NCBI GenBank assembly: GCA_020629005.1
Contig: JAHDEE010000020.1
Location: 1 to 46,871, forward strand
Source: Chitinophagales bacterium
GTDB lineage: Bacteria; Bacteroidota; Bacteroidia; Chitinophagales; UBA2359
DNA: 46,871 bases
Direction of reading: 5' to 3'
A program made the translations under genes and the position numbers. The notes under the pieces were generated by a model, which was not told the DNA's origin, did not search any database, and saw only the letters and a list, made by a program, of their open reading frames with translations. Shown here one piece after another: positions 14,180 to 23,696 of the stretch (positions within the stretch are counted from its first letter, which is position 1; every line of letters begins with the position of its first letter).

Positions 14180-14736
14180 CCGTGCTCGATTAAAAAACTA
14201 TCAATACGATTGCCTTTTTCGTCGAAGATTAGCCAGAGGCTATCGGGTATACCGTTTTTGTAAAAACCTTTTTCACGCAGTTGCAATTGATGGTGGTATA
14301 GATAAGGGCCATTGCCTTCTACGACCATCGGTTCTCCTTGTCTTGACCAGGAACTCAATAATTGATTCTGCCCATTTCGGTAGTCCCGGATTTCTTTGGC
14401 TTTACCGTCGAGGTACCAGAAATACCATTTACCAAAACGCAAGTCGTGCTGGTAATCTCCTGCGCTCATCTTTTGACCATTGCTGAACCAGTAAGTCCAG
14501 GTGCCGCTCTTTTTGCCCAGGTGATAATTGCCTTTGCTAGAGAGTATTCGGTTCTGATCCCAAAAACTCCAGGTGCCCTTCTTCTGACCTGCAAGCATTT
14601 CGCCTTCTCCTTTACTACCGTCAAAGTAATACAGCACACCGTTTTCATAATGACCTTCAGCGCTTTCACTGGAATCGCAGGACAGCATACCTAGGTAAGC
14701 GACGATTGCTATTAGTACTAACTGAGGCGTCTTCAT
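14134..14736 (-). CDS. YwqK/MORN-like repeat lipoprotein
   Basis: 200 residues with a lipoprotein signal (LGMLSC, Cys20). It carries successive repeats of about 22 residues of the type G.W..WDQN..L.SKGNY..GKKSGTWTYWFSNGQ, the MORN-variant repeats found in YwqK-type proteins. YwqK is sometimes named an antitoxin, but these repeats are mostly structural and no toxin gene is nearby. It is convergent with, and overlaps, the end of the HTTM gene. Probably anchored in the periplasmic or outer face; function unknown. Confidence 0.8.
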   Translation of the reverse strand: MKTPQLVLIAIVAYLGMLSCDSSESAEGHYENGVLYYFDGSKGEGEMLAGQKKGTWSFWDQNRILSSKGNYHLGKKSGTWTYWFSNGQKMSAGDYQHDLRFGKWYFWYLDGKAKEIRDYRNGQNQLLSSWSRQGEPMVVEGNGPYLYHHQLQLREKGFYKNGIPDSLWLIFDEKGNRIDSFLIEHGHRLPRFSSKGITHQ

Positions 14737-14813
14737 GGATTAAGATGTCTAATATCGACTATGAGAGATCTTGCTTGCGGCCATTCTAACTGATTGGAAT
14801 TAGTGGAACCAGG

Positions 14814-15815
14814 CTAATAGCCCGTTTCCAAATTTACCACATTGTAAACTGATTCGCCACTAGCGAATCGCTCAATATTTTCGAATACCTGTCGCCATCT
14901 GGGCGGATAGTTGATAGGGTGGCCTGCACGGTGTGGAGACAGAAGGATGTTGTCTAATTCATGAAAAGGTTGCGTGTACGGATGTTTTCGTCCCTGCTCA
15001 CCTTCTTTGGGCGAGTAATCATACCAGACATCAATTCCGGCTGAGCTAATCCACCGGTTTTGGAGTGCCGCGTACAGAGCAGATTCGTTCACTACTGGTC
15101 CCCTTGCGATATTGATTAGTATGCCGTTCGCACCTAGAGATTTTAACTGAGGTTCTTTGATAAGGTCAATGGTTTCAGGAGTTTGCGGGACAGCGATGAT
15201 CAGAATACGTACCTGCTCAATAAAGAGGTCGAGATCCCGTACTGCATACTTTTTGGTGTGCCGATCTGTTACAGCGCTACGGTGACAATAGTGAAAGACG
15301 GGTTTGAAGGGCGCTAGCAGTTGTTCTACTCTTCTGTTAATGGCCCCATAACCTAACAAGCCTATGTGTATGTCTTCGAGCGGAAGGCTGCAGGCATCTT
15401 TATCGCCGGTGCGCCATCGTCCCTGCTTCATCCATTGATGATGTGGGAGCAATTGGGCTGTGAGGGCAAGTAACATAGAAACAGCATGCTGTGCGCTTAG
15501 TGAATCATTGCCATGATTATTGATTAGCTGGAAGTGCTGGTTCTTTTGAGCGTAGGGACGGAGGAGATCCATCAGATGTTGCACGCCTGCACCTGGGTTA
15601 ATAATCAGCCGCAGATTAAGCGCTTGCTGAAGTAGCTCTGCATTTGGTCGCCAACCTATCAAAATTTCAGCCTTTTCAGCTCCTGAATAATCCTTTGCTT
15701 CGAGTGCTTGTTTATCAGGGAAGATAAGTTTGACCCCTAGGTGATCCAGTCGCTCGTGGAAGAAGTTTTGCAGGTTTTGCTCAACTGCCCAGAAGAAGTA
15801 GATATGTGAAAGCAT
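14814..15815 (-). CDS. D-2-hydroxyacid dehydrogenase (NAD-dependent)
   Basis: 333 residues with the two-domain layout of this family. The NAD loop is GLLGYGAINRRVEQLL (around 152-167), the substrate arginine lies in INIARGPVVNESAL, AGIDVWY follows, and the catalytic histidine is in SPHRAGHP. It reduces 2-keto acids or oxidises D-2-hydroxy acids in the cytosol. The Rossmann loop ends in N-R rather than the usual G-hydrophobic-R, and the protein resembles the glyoxylate/hydroxypyruvate-reductase-like branch with the ...SPHRAGHPxN ending. Substrate unassigned. Confidence 0.88.
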   Translation of the reverse strand: MLSHIYFFWAVEQNLQNFFHERLDHLGVKLIFPDKQALEAKDYSGAEKAEILIGWRPNAELLQQALNLRLIINPGAGVQHLMDLLRPYAQKNQHFQLINNHGNDSLSAQHAVSMLLALTAQLLPHHQWMKQGRWRTGDKDACSLPLEDIHIGLLGYGAINRRVEQLLAPFKPVFHYCHRSAVTDRHTKKYAVRDLDLFIEQVRILIIAVPQTPETIDLIKEPQLKSLGANGILINIARGPVVNESALYAALQNRWISSAGIDVWYDYSPKEGEQGRKHPYTQPFHELDNILLSPHRAGHPINYPPRWRQVFENIERFASGESVYNVVNLETGY

Positions 15816-15888
15816 CGCAAAAGTTTCGGGATTTATGGGAAGGGGCGCTTCTACAATGATAGGAATAATATGGACAATTTAGAGGCCA

Positions 15889-15916
15889 TTGGAGTAAAGT
15901 TTAATGCCTATTTTTG
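15889..15916 (+). promoter_or_regulatory. Promoter: TTG -33 and TATTTTTG -7
   Basis: TTG (15889-15891), a 17-bp spacer and TATTTTTG (15909-15916) match the Bacteroidota vegetative promoter. Its position inside the longest open frame shows that the following gene starts at 15939 or later. Confidence 0.75.
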
Positions 15917-15938
15917 TGCGGTTTTAGGCCAGATTGAA

Positions 15939-16448
15939 ATGAAATTAAAAGCCAATCCTATGTTTGTGAATCTTAGATATGTCTTGTTTGCCTTGTTGTT
16001 GTTTGGTTTGACTTCCTGCGCTCAAAAGGAAGCTTCAAAACCAGCTGAGGCTATAAAGGTGGTGGAGTATGATTATCTGGCCAAAGAGTTTGCCAGCAAG
16101 GGAGTAAAAGAAGGTTATACTTCAAAGGAGGTGCTTTCTGACTCGAAGAAAGTCAGTTATATGCTTAAGGAAGCCGAATATGCTTTCAAGGCCTCTACAG
16201 TAACTAGAGACAATGAGGAGTTACCAATAGCGACTGTGATCGATTTCAGAGCAAAGCGAGATGCTACCTCTTTAACTGGCGGGGCTTCTAATAAGGAGCA
16301 GGTGTTTTCTCTTGTTTTGCCAAGCAGCTATGCACCGGCTGAGATTTGGAAGAAATATGCTGAGGAAATCAAAAAAATGGGGGTGAAGGATTACGAAGTC
16401 TACATAGAATACATCAGCAAGATGTATGCTGAGGCTAGGGATCGGTAA
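15939..16448 (+). CDS. Hypothetical lipoprotein
   Basis: 169 residues from ATG 15939. The frame is open from 15870, but a good promoter at 15889-15916 rules that start out; ATG 15960 (MFVNLRYVLF) is also possible. Hydrophobic signal VLFALLLFGLTSC with a clear lipobox, then a charged, helix-rich domain of about 130 residues with no motif recognised. Not part of an obvious operon: the upstream gene diverges and mscL downstream converges. Confidence 0.75.
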   Translation: MKLKANPMFVNLRYVLFALLLFGLTSCAQKEASKPAEAIKVVEYDYLAKEFASKGVKEGYTSKEVLSDSKKVSYMLKEAEYAFKASTVTRDNEELPIATVIDFRAKRDATSLTGGASNKEQVFSLVLPSSYAPAEIWKKYAEEIKKMGVKDYEVYIEYISKMYAEARDR

Positions 16449-16509
16449 TTTCCTGTTACACAAGCTTGCATTTCCACGCGAATCGGCAATGTCAAGCCTC
16501 CATTCAAAA

Positions 16510-16545
16510 CTAAAATGGCCCTGAAGACTACTCTACAGGGCCATT
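16510..16545 (-). terminator. Terminator of mscL
   Basis: Perfect 10-bp arms AATGGCCCTG (16514-16523) and CAGGGCCATT (16536-16545). Read leftward they are followed by a T-rich stretch. The location also allows it to serve the convergent lipoprotein gene. Confidence 0.75.
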
Positions 16546-16566
16546 ATTAGTATAATTCAATTCCAA

Positions 16567-16968
16567 TTATGTTCTTCTTAGCTCATCTCTGATTTCCGCT
16601 AGCAAGACTTCGGATGGAGTTGGTTCCGGATCAGCTTCTGGCTCTGGCGGATTCATATTTTGATACATTTTCACCGCGATAAAGACCGCAAAAGCAATGA
16701 TCAGGAAATCAATGATGGATTGGAAGAAGGCCCCATATCCAATGGCCACTTCTGCAACTTTGGTTGCTGCGTCAGGTGCGCTAGCCTCCTGCAATACGTA
16801 CTTCAGGTCATTGAAGTCAACTCCTCCCATGGCCAAACCAATCGGAGGCATCAACACCTTCTCCACAAAGGCTGAGACTATTTTGCCAAAAGCTGCTGCG
16901 ATGACGACTGCAACCGCCAGATCGACAACATTACCTTTGTTGATAAAGTCTTTAAAATCTTGTAACAT
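16567..16968 (-). CDS. mscL: Large-conductance mechanosensitive channel MscL
   Basis: 133 residues, normal length. MLQDFKDFINKGNVVDLAVAVVIAAAFGKIV is the family's amphipathic N-terminal helix and first pore helix, followed by GGVDFNDLKYVL in the periplasmic loop, a second membrane helix (FFQSIIDFLIIAFAVFIAVK) and an acidic, proline-rich C-terminal bundle. Inner-membrane homopentamer that opens as an emergency valve under hypo-osmotic shock. Monocistronic with its own terminator. Confidence 0.95.
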   Translation of the reverse strand: MLQDFKDFINKGNVVDLAVAVVIAAAFGKIVSAFVEKVLMPPIGLAMGGVDFNDLKYVLQEASAPDAATKVAEVAIGYGAFFQSIIDFLIIAFAVFIAVKMYQNMNPPEPEADPEPTPSEVLLAEIRDELRRT

Positions 16969-17170
16969 CTTGTTTTAGTTTAATGTTAGACGAAAAAAGA
17001 TAAGCAGATCTGCTCAATCAAACTCTCTAAAAGTTTAGAAGTATTTATGCCACTTAGTCACTGAAGTTACGAAAACGGAGTGTGGTAGCAAAGGATCGTG
17101 CTTTGGGATTACCTGCTGATTCTTGCAAGACAAAGACCAAATAAGGTGCCGAAGTGAGGGCTTATCAAAC

Positions 17171-17206
17171 AAAAAAACCTCCAGCCGAAATATTTCGCCT
17201 GGAGGT
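17171..17206 (-). terminator. Terminator of the DUF1573 gene
   Basis: Arms ACCTCCAG (17177-17184) and CTGGAGGT (17199-17206) with an inner GAAATATTTC palindrome form a long hairpin, followed leftward by a T7 run. About 27 bp past the stop. Confidence 0.85.
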
Positions 17207-17232
17207 CTAGCTTTTCAATTTAGCGGAATAGC

Positions 17233-17757
17233 TTATTCTGCCGTCTTCTGGAGTTTGATTTCTTTTGCTCCTTCTACAGGCTCGGTTTTATCTGCAACAA
17301 CGTTGATTTGCGCTTTAACCAAAAGGCGAACGGGGTTAGGGTCTGTATTACCAGTCAATGTTACTGACTTCGTTTGCTTACCTTTCTTGCCTTTACTGTT
17401 GAAAGTTACCTTGATCTCTCCTTCTTCGCCTGGAAGAATTGGCTCACGTGGCCACTCTGGTACCGTGCAACCGCAGCTACCTTTGGCGCTGTTGAGGATC
17501 AATGGTTCGGAGCCAGTGTTGGTAAACTGGAAGACGTGGGTTACTTTATCGCCTTGCACAATTTCACCAAAGTCCCATTCCAATTCTTTGAATTCCACAG
17601 TTGTTGTTGGGGCTCCCGTGTTCTTTGCAGTTTCTTTAGCAGCAGGAACTGCTTTCTTGGCTGCAGGTGCTTCTTGCGCGCTAACAGTTAGTTGAAAGCT
17701 CAGAGATGCAATTAGCATCACTACCAAGCTTAACATTACCTTTCTCATTTTATACAA
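17233..17757 (-). CDS. DUF1573 exported protein
   Basis: 174 residues. Signal peptide (MRKVMLSLVVMLIASLSFQL, ending VSAQ), an alanine/lysine linker, then DUF1573: FKELEWDFGEIVQGDKVTHV, FTNTGSEPLILNSAKGSCGC and LTGNTDPNPVRLLVKAQI. This is the Ig-like/ASPM-SPD-2-Hydin-type fold abundant in Bacteroidota envelopes. The SCGC pair is typical of the family. Either Met1 or Met4 (17748) may be the true start. Function unknown; periplasmic or surface structural role inferred. Confidence 0.88.
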   Translation of the reverse strand: MYKMRKVMLSLVVMLIASLSFQLTVSAQEAPAAKKAVPAAKETAKNTGAPTTTVEFKELEWDFGEIVQGDKVTHVFQFTNTGSEPLILNSAKGSCGCTVPEWPREPILPGEEGEIKVTFNSKGKKGKQTKSVTLTGNTDPNPVRLLVKAQINVVADKTEPVEGAKEIKLQKTAE

Positions 17758-17927
17758 TTTTAGAATTATTATGATCTCTGGTTGCTAAGATAAACTAAAA
17801 ACTTAGTTAATCCCTTATTGTGCTGGCAAATTAACAATTATTCACCTGCGAAAGCTTAGACCTTGTCGCCTGTGAATGGTTTACCCCGGCATAGAAATAT
17901 TGCTAGCGCAGGCAAATTAGCTCAAAT

Positions 17928-19229
17928 TCAGCGTTTAACGACTTTGGTGGACTGAATTCCGTCGATCGTGCAAATAAGCAGACCCTTGGGTAAGGCAGAA
18001 ATGTCGACTGCTTCGTGCTTTGTCATTGCTTTGCTCAAGAGCAACTTGCCTTGCACATCCCGAATCTCCAGGTTTCCTGGAGTCTTCAGCTGTATCCAAA
18101 ATTGGTCCAATGCAGGATTTGGGTATATGCTTAAGTGAGTTTCTCTAATAGAACCGTTGTCAGCGGGAACAATATCCAGGTCTCTGAGCAGAAAAGTCTG
18201 GCCGGTAACTAACTGACCCTCTTCCATTCCGCCGGCAACGATATACTTGTTCTCCCCCACTTTTGCTATACCACGCAAATCCATGGTCGGGGGAATCGCC
18301 GCCTCAAATTCCGAAAACTGACCGGTTTCCGGATCATATTCGAGTATTCTATCGCTTGAAGATACTGGACCAGAACCATTGTATGCAATGCCATCGTAGT
18401 TATAGGACACTTGCGAACCTCCTAGCCAATATATTTTCCCATCATGCACAAAGCTTGCCATGCGATAACCAAGAGCCTCTGGAGCAACGACAATCTGCCA
18501 ATCAATCTGGGTGGGATTCTCAGGATTGATATATCCCTTTTTGAGTGTACCTGTAAGAGGAAAATTCACCCCATATCTGGCTCCACCTGCATAGTACAAA
18601 GTATCTCCCAGTATGTCCCCGGAAGCACCAAATACCTTGTATGCACTTTCATTCGGCACTGGAGTGCCTTCCAACCAGTTATCAGCGGATGGATCGTAAA
18701 TCTGTACATCCCGTACGTTTCCCGAATTGGACCAGCCTGTCACGATATAGATGAGACTGTCTCGATACACAGCCTGGACCTGATCATCAATAGGTACTGG
18801 TATATCCATTCCGGGACTGAGGTAACTATCTGTTGCCGGGTCCAGTATGTTCACTCTGGCCGAAGAGGTTTCTGATCCGTTTGCCGCAACATGGTAGCCA
18901 CCAATTATGTAGACTAAACCTTTGACCGTTGAGGCCCCGGCAGCAATAACACCGGGATCATCCGGAAGTGGGTCTAAAGCGGTCCACATATCCGTATCGG
19001 CTTCATATTTCCAGGTGTTTAGATGGATTCCTGCATAATTCTTGCTGGTATCGATGCCCGCAAAAGAGTAGACCTTATAGCTTCCCTCTACCATGGCTCC
19101 AGCCACAGCATTGTTGGCAACGGCCTCCGGGATTTGGCTAAGCTGCTCGGTTTGCCAGTTCTGTGCCAAGAGCGGGTTCAATGACAGTGCAATGAGGCAA
19201 GTCATCAGGAGATTTAGACATTTTATCAT
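17928..19229 (-). CDS. Kelch-repeat protein with T9SS sorting domain
   Basis: 433 residues from ATG 19229 (MIKCLNLLMTCLIALSLNPL, a clear signal peptide); the longer frame from 19316 adds an unlikely N-terminus. At least four kelch blades are visible (VYIIGGYHVA, YYAGGARYG, IYWLGGSQVS, YIVAGGMEEG), so a beta-propeller is expected. The last 70 residues (LSIYPNPALDQFWIQL, then VKR at the end) are a type A type-IX-secretion sorting domain, so the protein should be carried to the cell surface and anchored or released there. No catalytic residues recognised. Confidence 0.88.
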   Translation of the reverse strand: MIKCLNLLMTCLIALSLNPLLAQNWQTEQLSQIPEAVANNAVAGAMVEGSYKVYSFAGIDTSKNYAGIHLNTWKYEADTDMWTALDPLPDDPGVIAAGASTVKGLVYIIGGYHVAANGSETSSARVNILDPATDSYLSPGMDIPVPIDDQVQAVYRDSLIYIVTGWSNSGNVRDVQIYDPSADNWLEGTPVPNESAYKVFGASGDILGDTLYYAGGARYGVNFPLTGTLKKGYINPENPTQIDWQIVVAPEALGYRMASFVHDGKIYWLGGSQVSYNYDGIAYNGSGPVSSSDRILEYDPETGQFSEFEAAIPPTMDLRGIAKVGENKYIVAGGMEEGQLVTGQTFLLRDLDIVPADNGSIRETHLSIYPNPALDQFWIQLKTPGNLEIRDVQGKLLLSKAMTKHEAVDISALPKGLLICTIDGIQSTKVVKR

Positions 19230-19368
19230 AGCAAAACTTTCCGTTTCGGTAAATTGACTGTCTGACAAGATAGGAATAGCGCAAGAGAGAACACAAATAA
19301 TTCTGCGCTTGACCAAAAAGCGTTAATTTGATCCTCCGTTTCTCCTTCTCAAATAAGCGTTTTCGATA

Positions 19369-20601
19369 ATGGTTTACGGAATTCTTCTGATTACACTCAT
19401 TGCATCTGCCGTGTTTTCCGGTCTGGAAATCGCATTTGTGTCCCGCAACAAGCTAAGGGCAGAGCTAGAGAAGGATTTGGGTACCAGATCATCCAAACAT
19501 TTGGAACAGTTTTACGAGCAGCCATCACGGTTTATCTCCACTACCTTGATGGGTAATAATATCGCCCTGGTGATTTTTGGTATGTGCATGTCCGTCATAG
19601 TTGCTCCAGCATTGGCCAATCTATTGCCCGGAGCCTTGCAAAACCGGTTTGTGGTTTTGATGATCGAAACCTTGATAACCACTGCGGTAATATTGGTGTT
19701 TGGAGAATTTTTACCAAAAAACCTGTTTCGGCACTTTAGCAATGCGGCCCTCAATTTCTTCGCTTTGCCTTTTCGGGTGTTCTACTATCTGCTCAGACCC
19801 CTTACTTTTATCGCTACCACGATTTCCAATTTCATTTTGCAAACCTTTCTTGGTCTGCCTCAGGAAGAAGCCAAGACGGAGTTTACGGTGGTCGATATCG
19901 GGGAGTACATAAAATCTATGTACAAAACCAGCGACGACCAAATCGAGCAGATGGTGGAAAGAACCATTGAACTCGATGAAACCAGGGTACGCGAATGCCT
20001 GATTCCCAGGCGAGAAATTGACGCCATCGAAGCTGGTTCCGACTTCGAGCAGATTCGCCAGCGTTTCATTGAGACAAAGCATAGCCGACTACCTGTCTAT
20101 GAGGGTTCTGTCGATAAGATAATCGGGTACTACCATCATCACGACTTACTCAAGCATAGTCCAGTGATCTACGCAATGGAGAAAGTACCGGAAACGACAC
20201 CGGCTAATGATCTTCTGGATCGCTTTATCAAAGAAAAGCTCAATATGGTTTGGGTAGTTGACGAGTATGGTGGCACGGCTGGTATAGTCACTTTGGAAGA
20301 CCTGATCGAAGAAATCTTTGGTGAAATCCATGATGAACATGATGAACAACTGTTCACCGAAGAGCAAATTACCGACGATTCGTACCGCTTTTCCGCACGC
20401 CTGGAAATCGACTACTTAAACGAAAAGTACAAATTGAACATTCCGGATGATCTGGATTGCGAGACCCTGGCAGGCTATATCCAATTAGCCACAGGAAACA
20501 TTCCGCAGAGCGGCGACGTAGTTGAGGTAGATAACTTTGTCATCACTATATCCGAAGCTCAAGGGCCAACGATTAAAGAGGTGATTTTTAAGATCCTGTA
20601 G
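19369..20601 (+). CDS. CNNM/CorC-type transporter-associated protein (DUF21-CBS-CorC_HlyC)
   Basis: 410 residues. N-terminal DUF21/CNNM membrane region (three to four helices within 1-160, starting MVYGILLITLIASAVFSGLE), a CBS pair (RECLIPRREIDAIEAGSDFE, then VWVVDEYGGTAGIVTLEDL, a classical CorC motif) and a C-terminal CorC_HlyC domain (DSYRFSARLEIDYLNEKY). These proteins are linked to Mg2+/Co2+ transport; annotation as hemolysin is historical. In Bacteroidota the same architecture includes GldE of gliding motility, but no other gld genes are near, so no symbol is given. Confidence 0.88.
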   Translation: MVYGILLITLIASAVFSGLEIAFVSRNKLRAELEKDLGTRSSKHLEQFYEQPSRFISTTLMGNNIALVIFGMCMSVIVAPALANLLPGALQNRFVVLMIETLITTAVILVFGEFLPKNLFRHFSNAALNFFALPFRVFYYLLRPLTFIATTISNFILQTFLGLPQEEAKTEFTVVDIGEYIKSMYKTSDDQIEQMVERTIELDETRVRECLIPRREIDAIEAGSDFEQIRQRFIETKHSRLPVYEGSVDKIIGYYHHHDLLKHSPVIYAMEKVPETTPANDLLDRFIKEKLNMVWVVDEYGGTAGIVTLEDLIEEIFGEIHDEHDEQLFTEEQITDDSYRFSARLEIDYLNEKYKLNIPDDLDCETLAGYIQLATGNIPQSGDVVEVDNFVITISEAQGPTIKEVIFKIL

Positions 20602-20703
20602 TCAATACGTAGTTTTACCCTCGACACATTGTCAATTCTGTTTTCAAATGGCCAGAAATTAAGAATTTATGAGCCTCGCAGGCAGTTTTCTATGCCTTGT
20701 AGA

Positions 20704-20735
20704 TTTGAAAATGCTGTGTATTAAACCTATTTTTG
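20704..20735 (+). promoter_or_regulatory. Promoter of the PpiD-like gene
   Basis: TTTG (20704-20707), a 20-bp spacer and TATTTTTG (20728-20735) match the -33/-7 pattern of Bacteroidota; the ATG follows at 20763. Confidence 0.7.
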
Positions 20736-20762
20736 CACTTCGAAAATTAAAATGTATCAAGT

Positions 20763-22868
20763 ATGGCCCTAATAGGTAGTATAAGGGAGCGAGCAGTACT
20801 GATGGTAGTTGTCATCGCCCTGGCTTTGTTGGCCTTCTTGTTGATGGATGTATTGAATTCCAGTCAATCAGCTTTTGGAGGAGATCCGACTGCTATTGGC
20901 AGCATTGATGGTGAAACCATTAGTGCAATAGAATATGATCGACAAGTACGACAAGCCCTGGACAATGAACAACGAAATTCTCCAGGATCTCTAACAGACC
21001 GGAGAAGACTGCAGATACGGGAAAGCGTTTGGAATAACTATACTCAAGACCTTTTGGCAAAGAAAGAATACCGAAAGCTTGGTTTGGCAGTTACTCAAGA
21101 AGAAAGACTGGACTTGTTTACCAGTGAAAACGCACACCCATCTGTAAAAGGTGCTGCGGCTTTCAAAGATCCTGACACACAACAGTTCGATCCTGAACTA
21201 GTAGTGCAGTATATCAAATCGATGGATGATCCTCAGTTGGATCCGGCTCAGGCAGAAAACCTGCGCAACAACTGGAGAATCTACGAAGATTTCATCGTGA
21301 ATGATCAAATGAAAAAGAAATACTCCGGCTTGGTTAAGCAGGGTATTTATATGCCGTCCTGGTTTGTGTCTGAAGACCACAATAACAAGAACAAGCAGGC
21401 AAGCGTAGAATATGTAAACATTCCTTACACCAATGTAACGGATGATCAAGTAAGCTTTACCGATTCCGATCTGTCAGCTTATCTGAACGCAAATCGCACC
21501 AAGTTTACACGAGATGCAAACCGTTCAATGGACTACATCACTTTCCCTATCCAGGCCTCTGGACAAGACAGTACTGATGCGGAAGTGATGATGGCAAAAA
21601 AGAAGACCGAGTTCTCTACAACTAAGGATGATTCCTTGTTTGTAAAAATGAACTCAGATGGGCCTTACAATCCTACCTTCACAGCTACCAGTAAATTCAC
21701 CTCTAGTGCTAAGGGGCAAATTCTTGGACTGGCTCCAGGATCAGTGTATGGCCCCTATCTGGAAGGCAATTCTTACAAACTAGCCAAAATGGTCGAGAAG
21801 CGAATGGTCGCTGATTCCGTTCGTAGTAGCATCATCCTAAGAAAAATCAGCGCTACTCAGAATCCGCAACAGGCAAAGGCTACGATCGATAGTATCAAGA
21901 ATGTGCTAAATGCTGGCGGTGATTTTGAGGCGCTAGCTTCTAAGCACTCGGAAGATACCTCAAATGGCAGTGGCGGTGACAGAGGCTGGGCTACCAGCTC
22001 CACGTTCAGTCAACCTTACACCAATGCAATCTTCTATGAAGGGGTTCCTGGTGATGTCATGGTGCGTCGTGTCCCTCAAGGATGGGCGATCATTAGAATT
22101 GATGAGGCTACTGCAAACAATGAAGCGGTAAAAGTGATTTACGCTACCCGCAATATCGAAGCTAGTTCACGTACGCGAGATGACATTTTTGCTGCTGCAA
22201 ATCAGTTTGCAAGCATGAACAGAGATGGATCAAACTTCGCGGCGTCAGCTGAGCAACAAGGTTACACAGTGGCTTCTGCCAATAATGTAAAAAGTAGCCA
22301 ATTCGATTTGGCAGGCCTGGGCGTAGCTGAGCAATTGGTTACCTGGCTCAACAAGAGTTTCGTTGGCGATGTGTCACAGGCTTACGAACTAGACGACAAA
22401 TTTGTTGTAGCCACAAATACAGCCATCAACCCAGAAGGTCTGCAAAGTGTAGAAGCTGTAAGATCAGAATTGGAAACTGAAGTGCTCAAGCAGAAAAAGG
22501 CAGAATATCTGATCAGCCAGGTCAGCGGGTCAGATCTGTCGGAAATTGCTGCTGCCAACAACACTACGGTTAAGACTGCAGACAATGTAAACTTTGCGGC
22601 GGGTTCCATTTCCGGTTTGGGAAGCGAGCCTAAAGTAAATGCTGTGATCTTTGGCCTTGATCAAGGGCAGGTGTCCTCGCCTATCGTTGGCAATCGTGGA
22701 GTAATCCTGGTGAAACCTACTTCGTTCACAGATGCTTCTGAATTGACAGATATAGATGCACAGCGTACCACAGTGACAACTGCACTACGTGGCTCTGTAA
22801 ACACCAAGTTGCTTCCTGCATTGACTAAGTCAGTTGACTTTGTTGACAACAGATATGTAGGGCGATAA
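20763..22868 (+). CDS. PpiD-like periplasmic peptidyl-prolyl isomerase/chaperone
   Basis: 701 residues. One N-terminal membrane anchor (AVLMVVVIALALLAFLLMDV), then a SurA-N-like chaperone region with IDGETISAIEYDRQV, a parvulin (PpiC) domain around 345-455 (KHSEDTSNGSGGDRGW, then GDVMVRRVPQGWAIIRID) and a long C-terminal chaperone part with a second degenerate rotamase-like segment. It is tethered to the inner membrane and helps newly secreted outer-membrane and periplasmic proteins fold. Own promoter and terminator, so monocistronic. Confidence 0.9.
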   Translation: MALIGSIRERAVLMVVVIALALLAFLLMDVLNSSQSAFGGDPTAIGSIDGETISAIEYDRQVRQALDNEQRNSPGSLTDRRRLQIRESVWNNYTQDLLAKKEYRKLGLAVTQEERLDLFTSENAHPSVKGAAAFKDPDTQQFDPELVVQYIKSMDDPQLDPAQAENLRNNWRIYEDFIVNDQMKKKYSGLVKQGIYMPSWFVSEDHNNKNKQASVEYVNIPYTNVTDDQVSFTDSDLSAYLNANRTKFTRDANRSMDYITFPIQASGQDSTDAEVMMAKKKTEFSTTKDDSLFVKMNSDGPYNPTFTATSKFTSSAKGQILGLAPGSVYGPYLEGNSYKLAKMVEKRMVADSVRSSIILRKISATQNPQQAKATIDSIKNVLNAGGDFEALASKHSEDTSNGSGGDRGWATSSTFSQPYTNAIFYEGVPGDVMVRRVPQGWAIIRIDEATANNEAVKVIYATRNIEASSRTRDDIFAAANQFASMNRDGSNFAASAEQQGYTVASANNVKSSQFDLAGLGVAEQLVTWLNKSFVGDVSQAYELDDKFVVATNTAINPEGLQSVEAVRSELETEVLKQKKAEYLISQVSGSDLSEIAAANNTTVKTADNVNFAAGSISGLGSEPKVNAVIFGLDQGQVSSPIVGNRGVILVKPTSFTDASELTDIDAQRTTVTTALRGSVNTKLLPALTKSVDFVDNRYVGR

Positions 22869-22895
22869 TAATTGTAAAGATTAGAAACTGAAAGA

Positions 22896-22924
22896 GGGCT
22901 GCTCGTTTGAGACAGCCCTTTTTT
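22896..22924 (+). terminator. Terminator of the PpiD-like gene
   Basis: GGGCTG (22896-22901) pairs with CAGCCC (22913-22918), followed by a run of seven T. 27 bp past the stop. Confidence 0.85.
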
Positions 22925-23037
22925 ATTGGCCGGTAGCCATTCATTGGGGTACAAGTAATTTCGAAGGTCGGGCCTGGCTTGATCATACTACGAAACGATT
23001 TTGATTTCATCTTGTTATTTATTGAAAGTAAAATCTC

Positions 23038-23541
23038 ATGTCCGAAATCGTAAACAGAGTAGCCAAGAGTGGCATCGTTACCATAAACCTTGAAGCGTAT
23101 TTGCCAAAGGAGGAAATCCTGAGTTTCGATGTGAAAGCATACCTGTTCAAAGGCCTCCTGCTGAAAGAAAAAGATTATCGAGCTGCCTTGAAGGAAATTG
23201 ATTGGACCAGCTATGCAGGCAAGCATGTCGCGATTCACTGCAGCGCTGATGCCATTGTGCCGCTGTGGGCTTATATGCTCGCAGGTACATACCTTAGCGC
23301 ACATGCCCTCTCCTACTCATTCGCTACGGCTTACCAATTGGCCGATCAACTGATCAAACAAAACCTTTCCGAACTGGATACCGAAGCCCTGGCTGATAAA
23401 CGTGTCGTTATTAAAGGCTGTGGCTCTGTGCCGATACCAGCGAGTGCCTATGTCGAAATCACTCGGCTCCTTATGCCGCAAGTAAAGACCCTTATGTATG
23501 GTGAACCTTGCTCAATGGTCCCTCTTTATAAAAAGAGATAG
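23038..23541 (+). CDS. DUF2480 family protein
   Basis: 167 residues with no signal or membrane segment. MSEIVNRVAKSGIVTINLEA, the segment WTSYAGKHVAIHCSADAIVP and the C-terminal VVIKGCGSVPIPASAYVEIT are the hallmark blocks of DUF2480, a family found essentially in Bacteroidota. The conserved His and two Cys (IHCS, KGCG) may bind a metal, but this is inference. Function unknown. It lies alone between the PpiD-like gene and a transglycosylase gene on the same strand. Confidence 0.88.
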   Translation: MSEIVNRVAKSGIVTINLEAYLPKEEILSFDVKAYLFKGLLLKEKDYRAALKEIDWTSYAGKHVAIHCSADAIVPLWAYMLAGTYLSAHALSYSFATAYQLADQLIKQNLSELDTEALADKRVVIKGCGSVPIPASAYVEITRLLMPQVKTLMYGEPCSMVPLYKKR

Positions 23542-23696
23542 AGGGAAAGAATACCCATAAGCCGGAGCTTGATAAATAGACCATTTTGACGCATAAGGCG
23601 CTATCATTTGGTCCACTAGAGTCAAATAAAGTATCTTTAGTGCGGAAAATATTATGTGTCGGTATGCATCTATCAGCATTCAATAAGCAGTAAATT

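Noticed and set aside
14134-14736. Toxin-antitoxin role for the YwqK-like lipoprotein
   Set aside because: No toxin gene is adjacent and the protein is an exported lipoprotein; the repeats alone do not support it.
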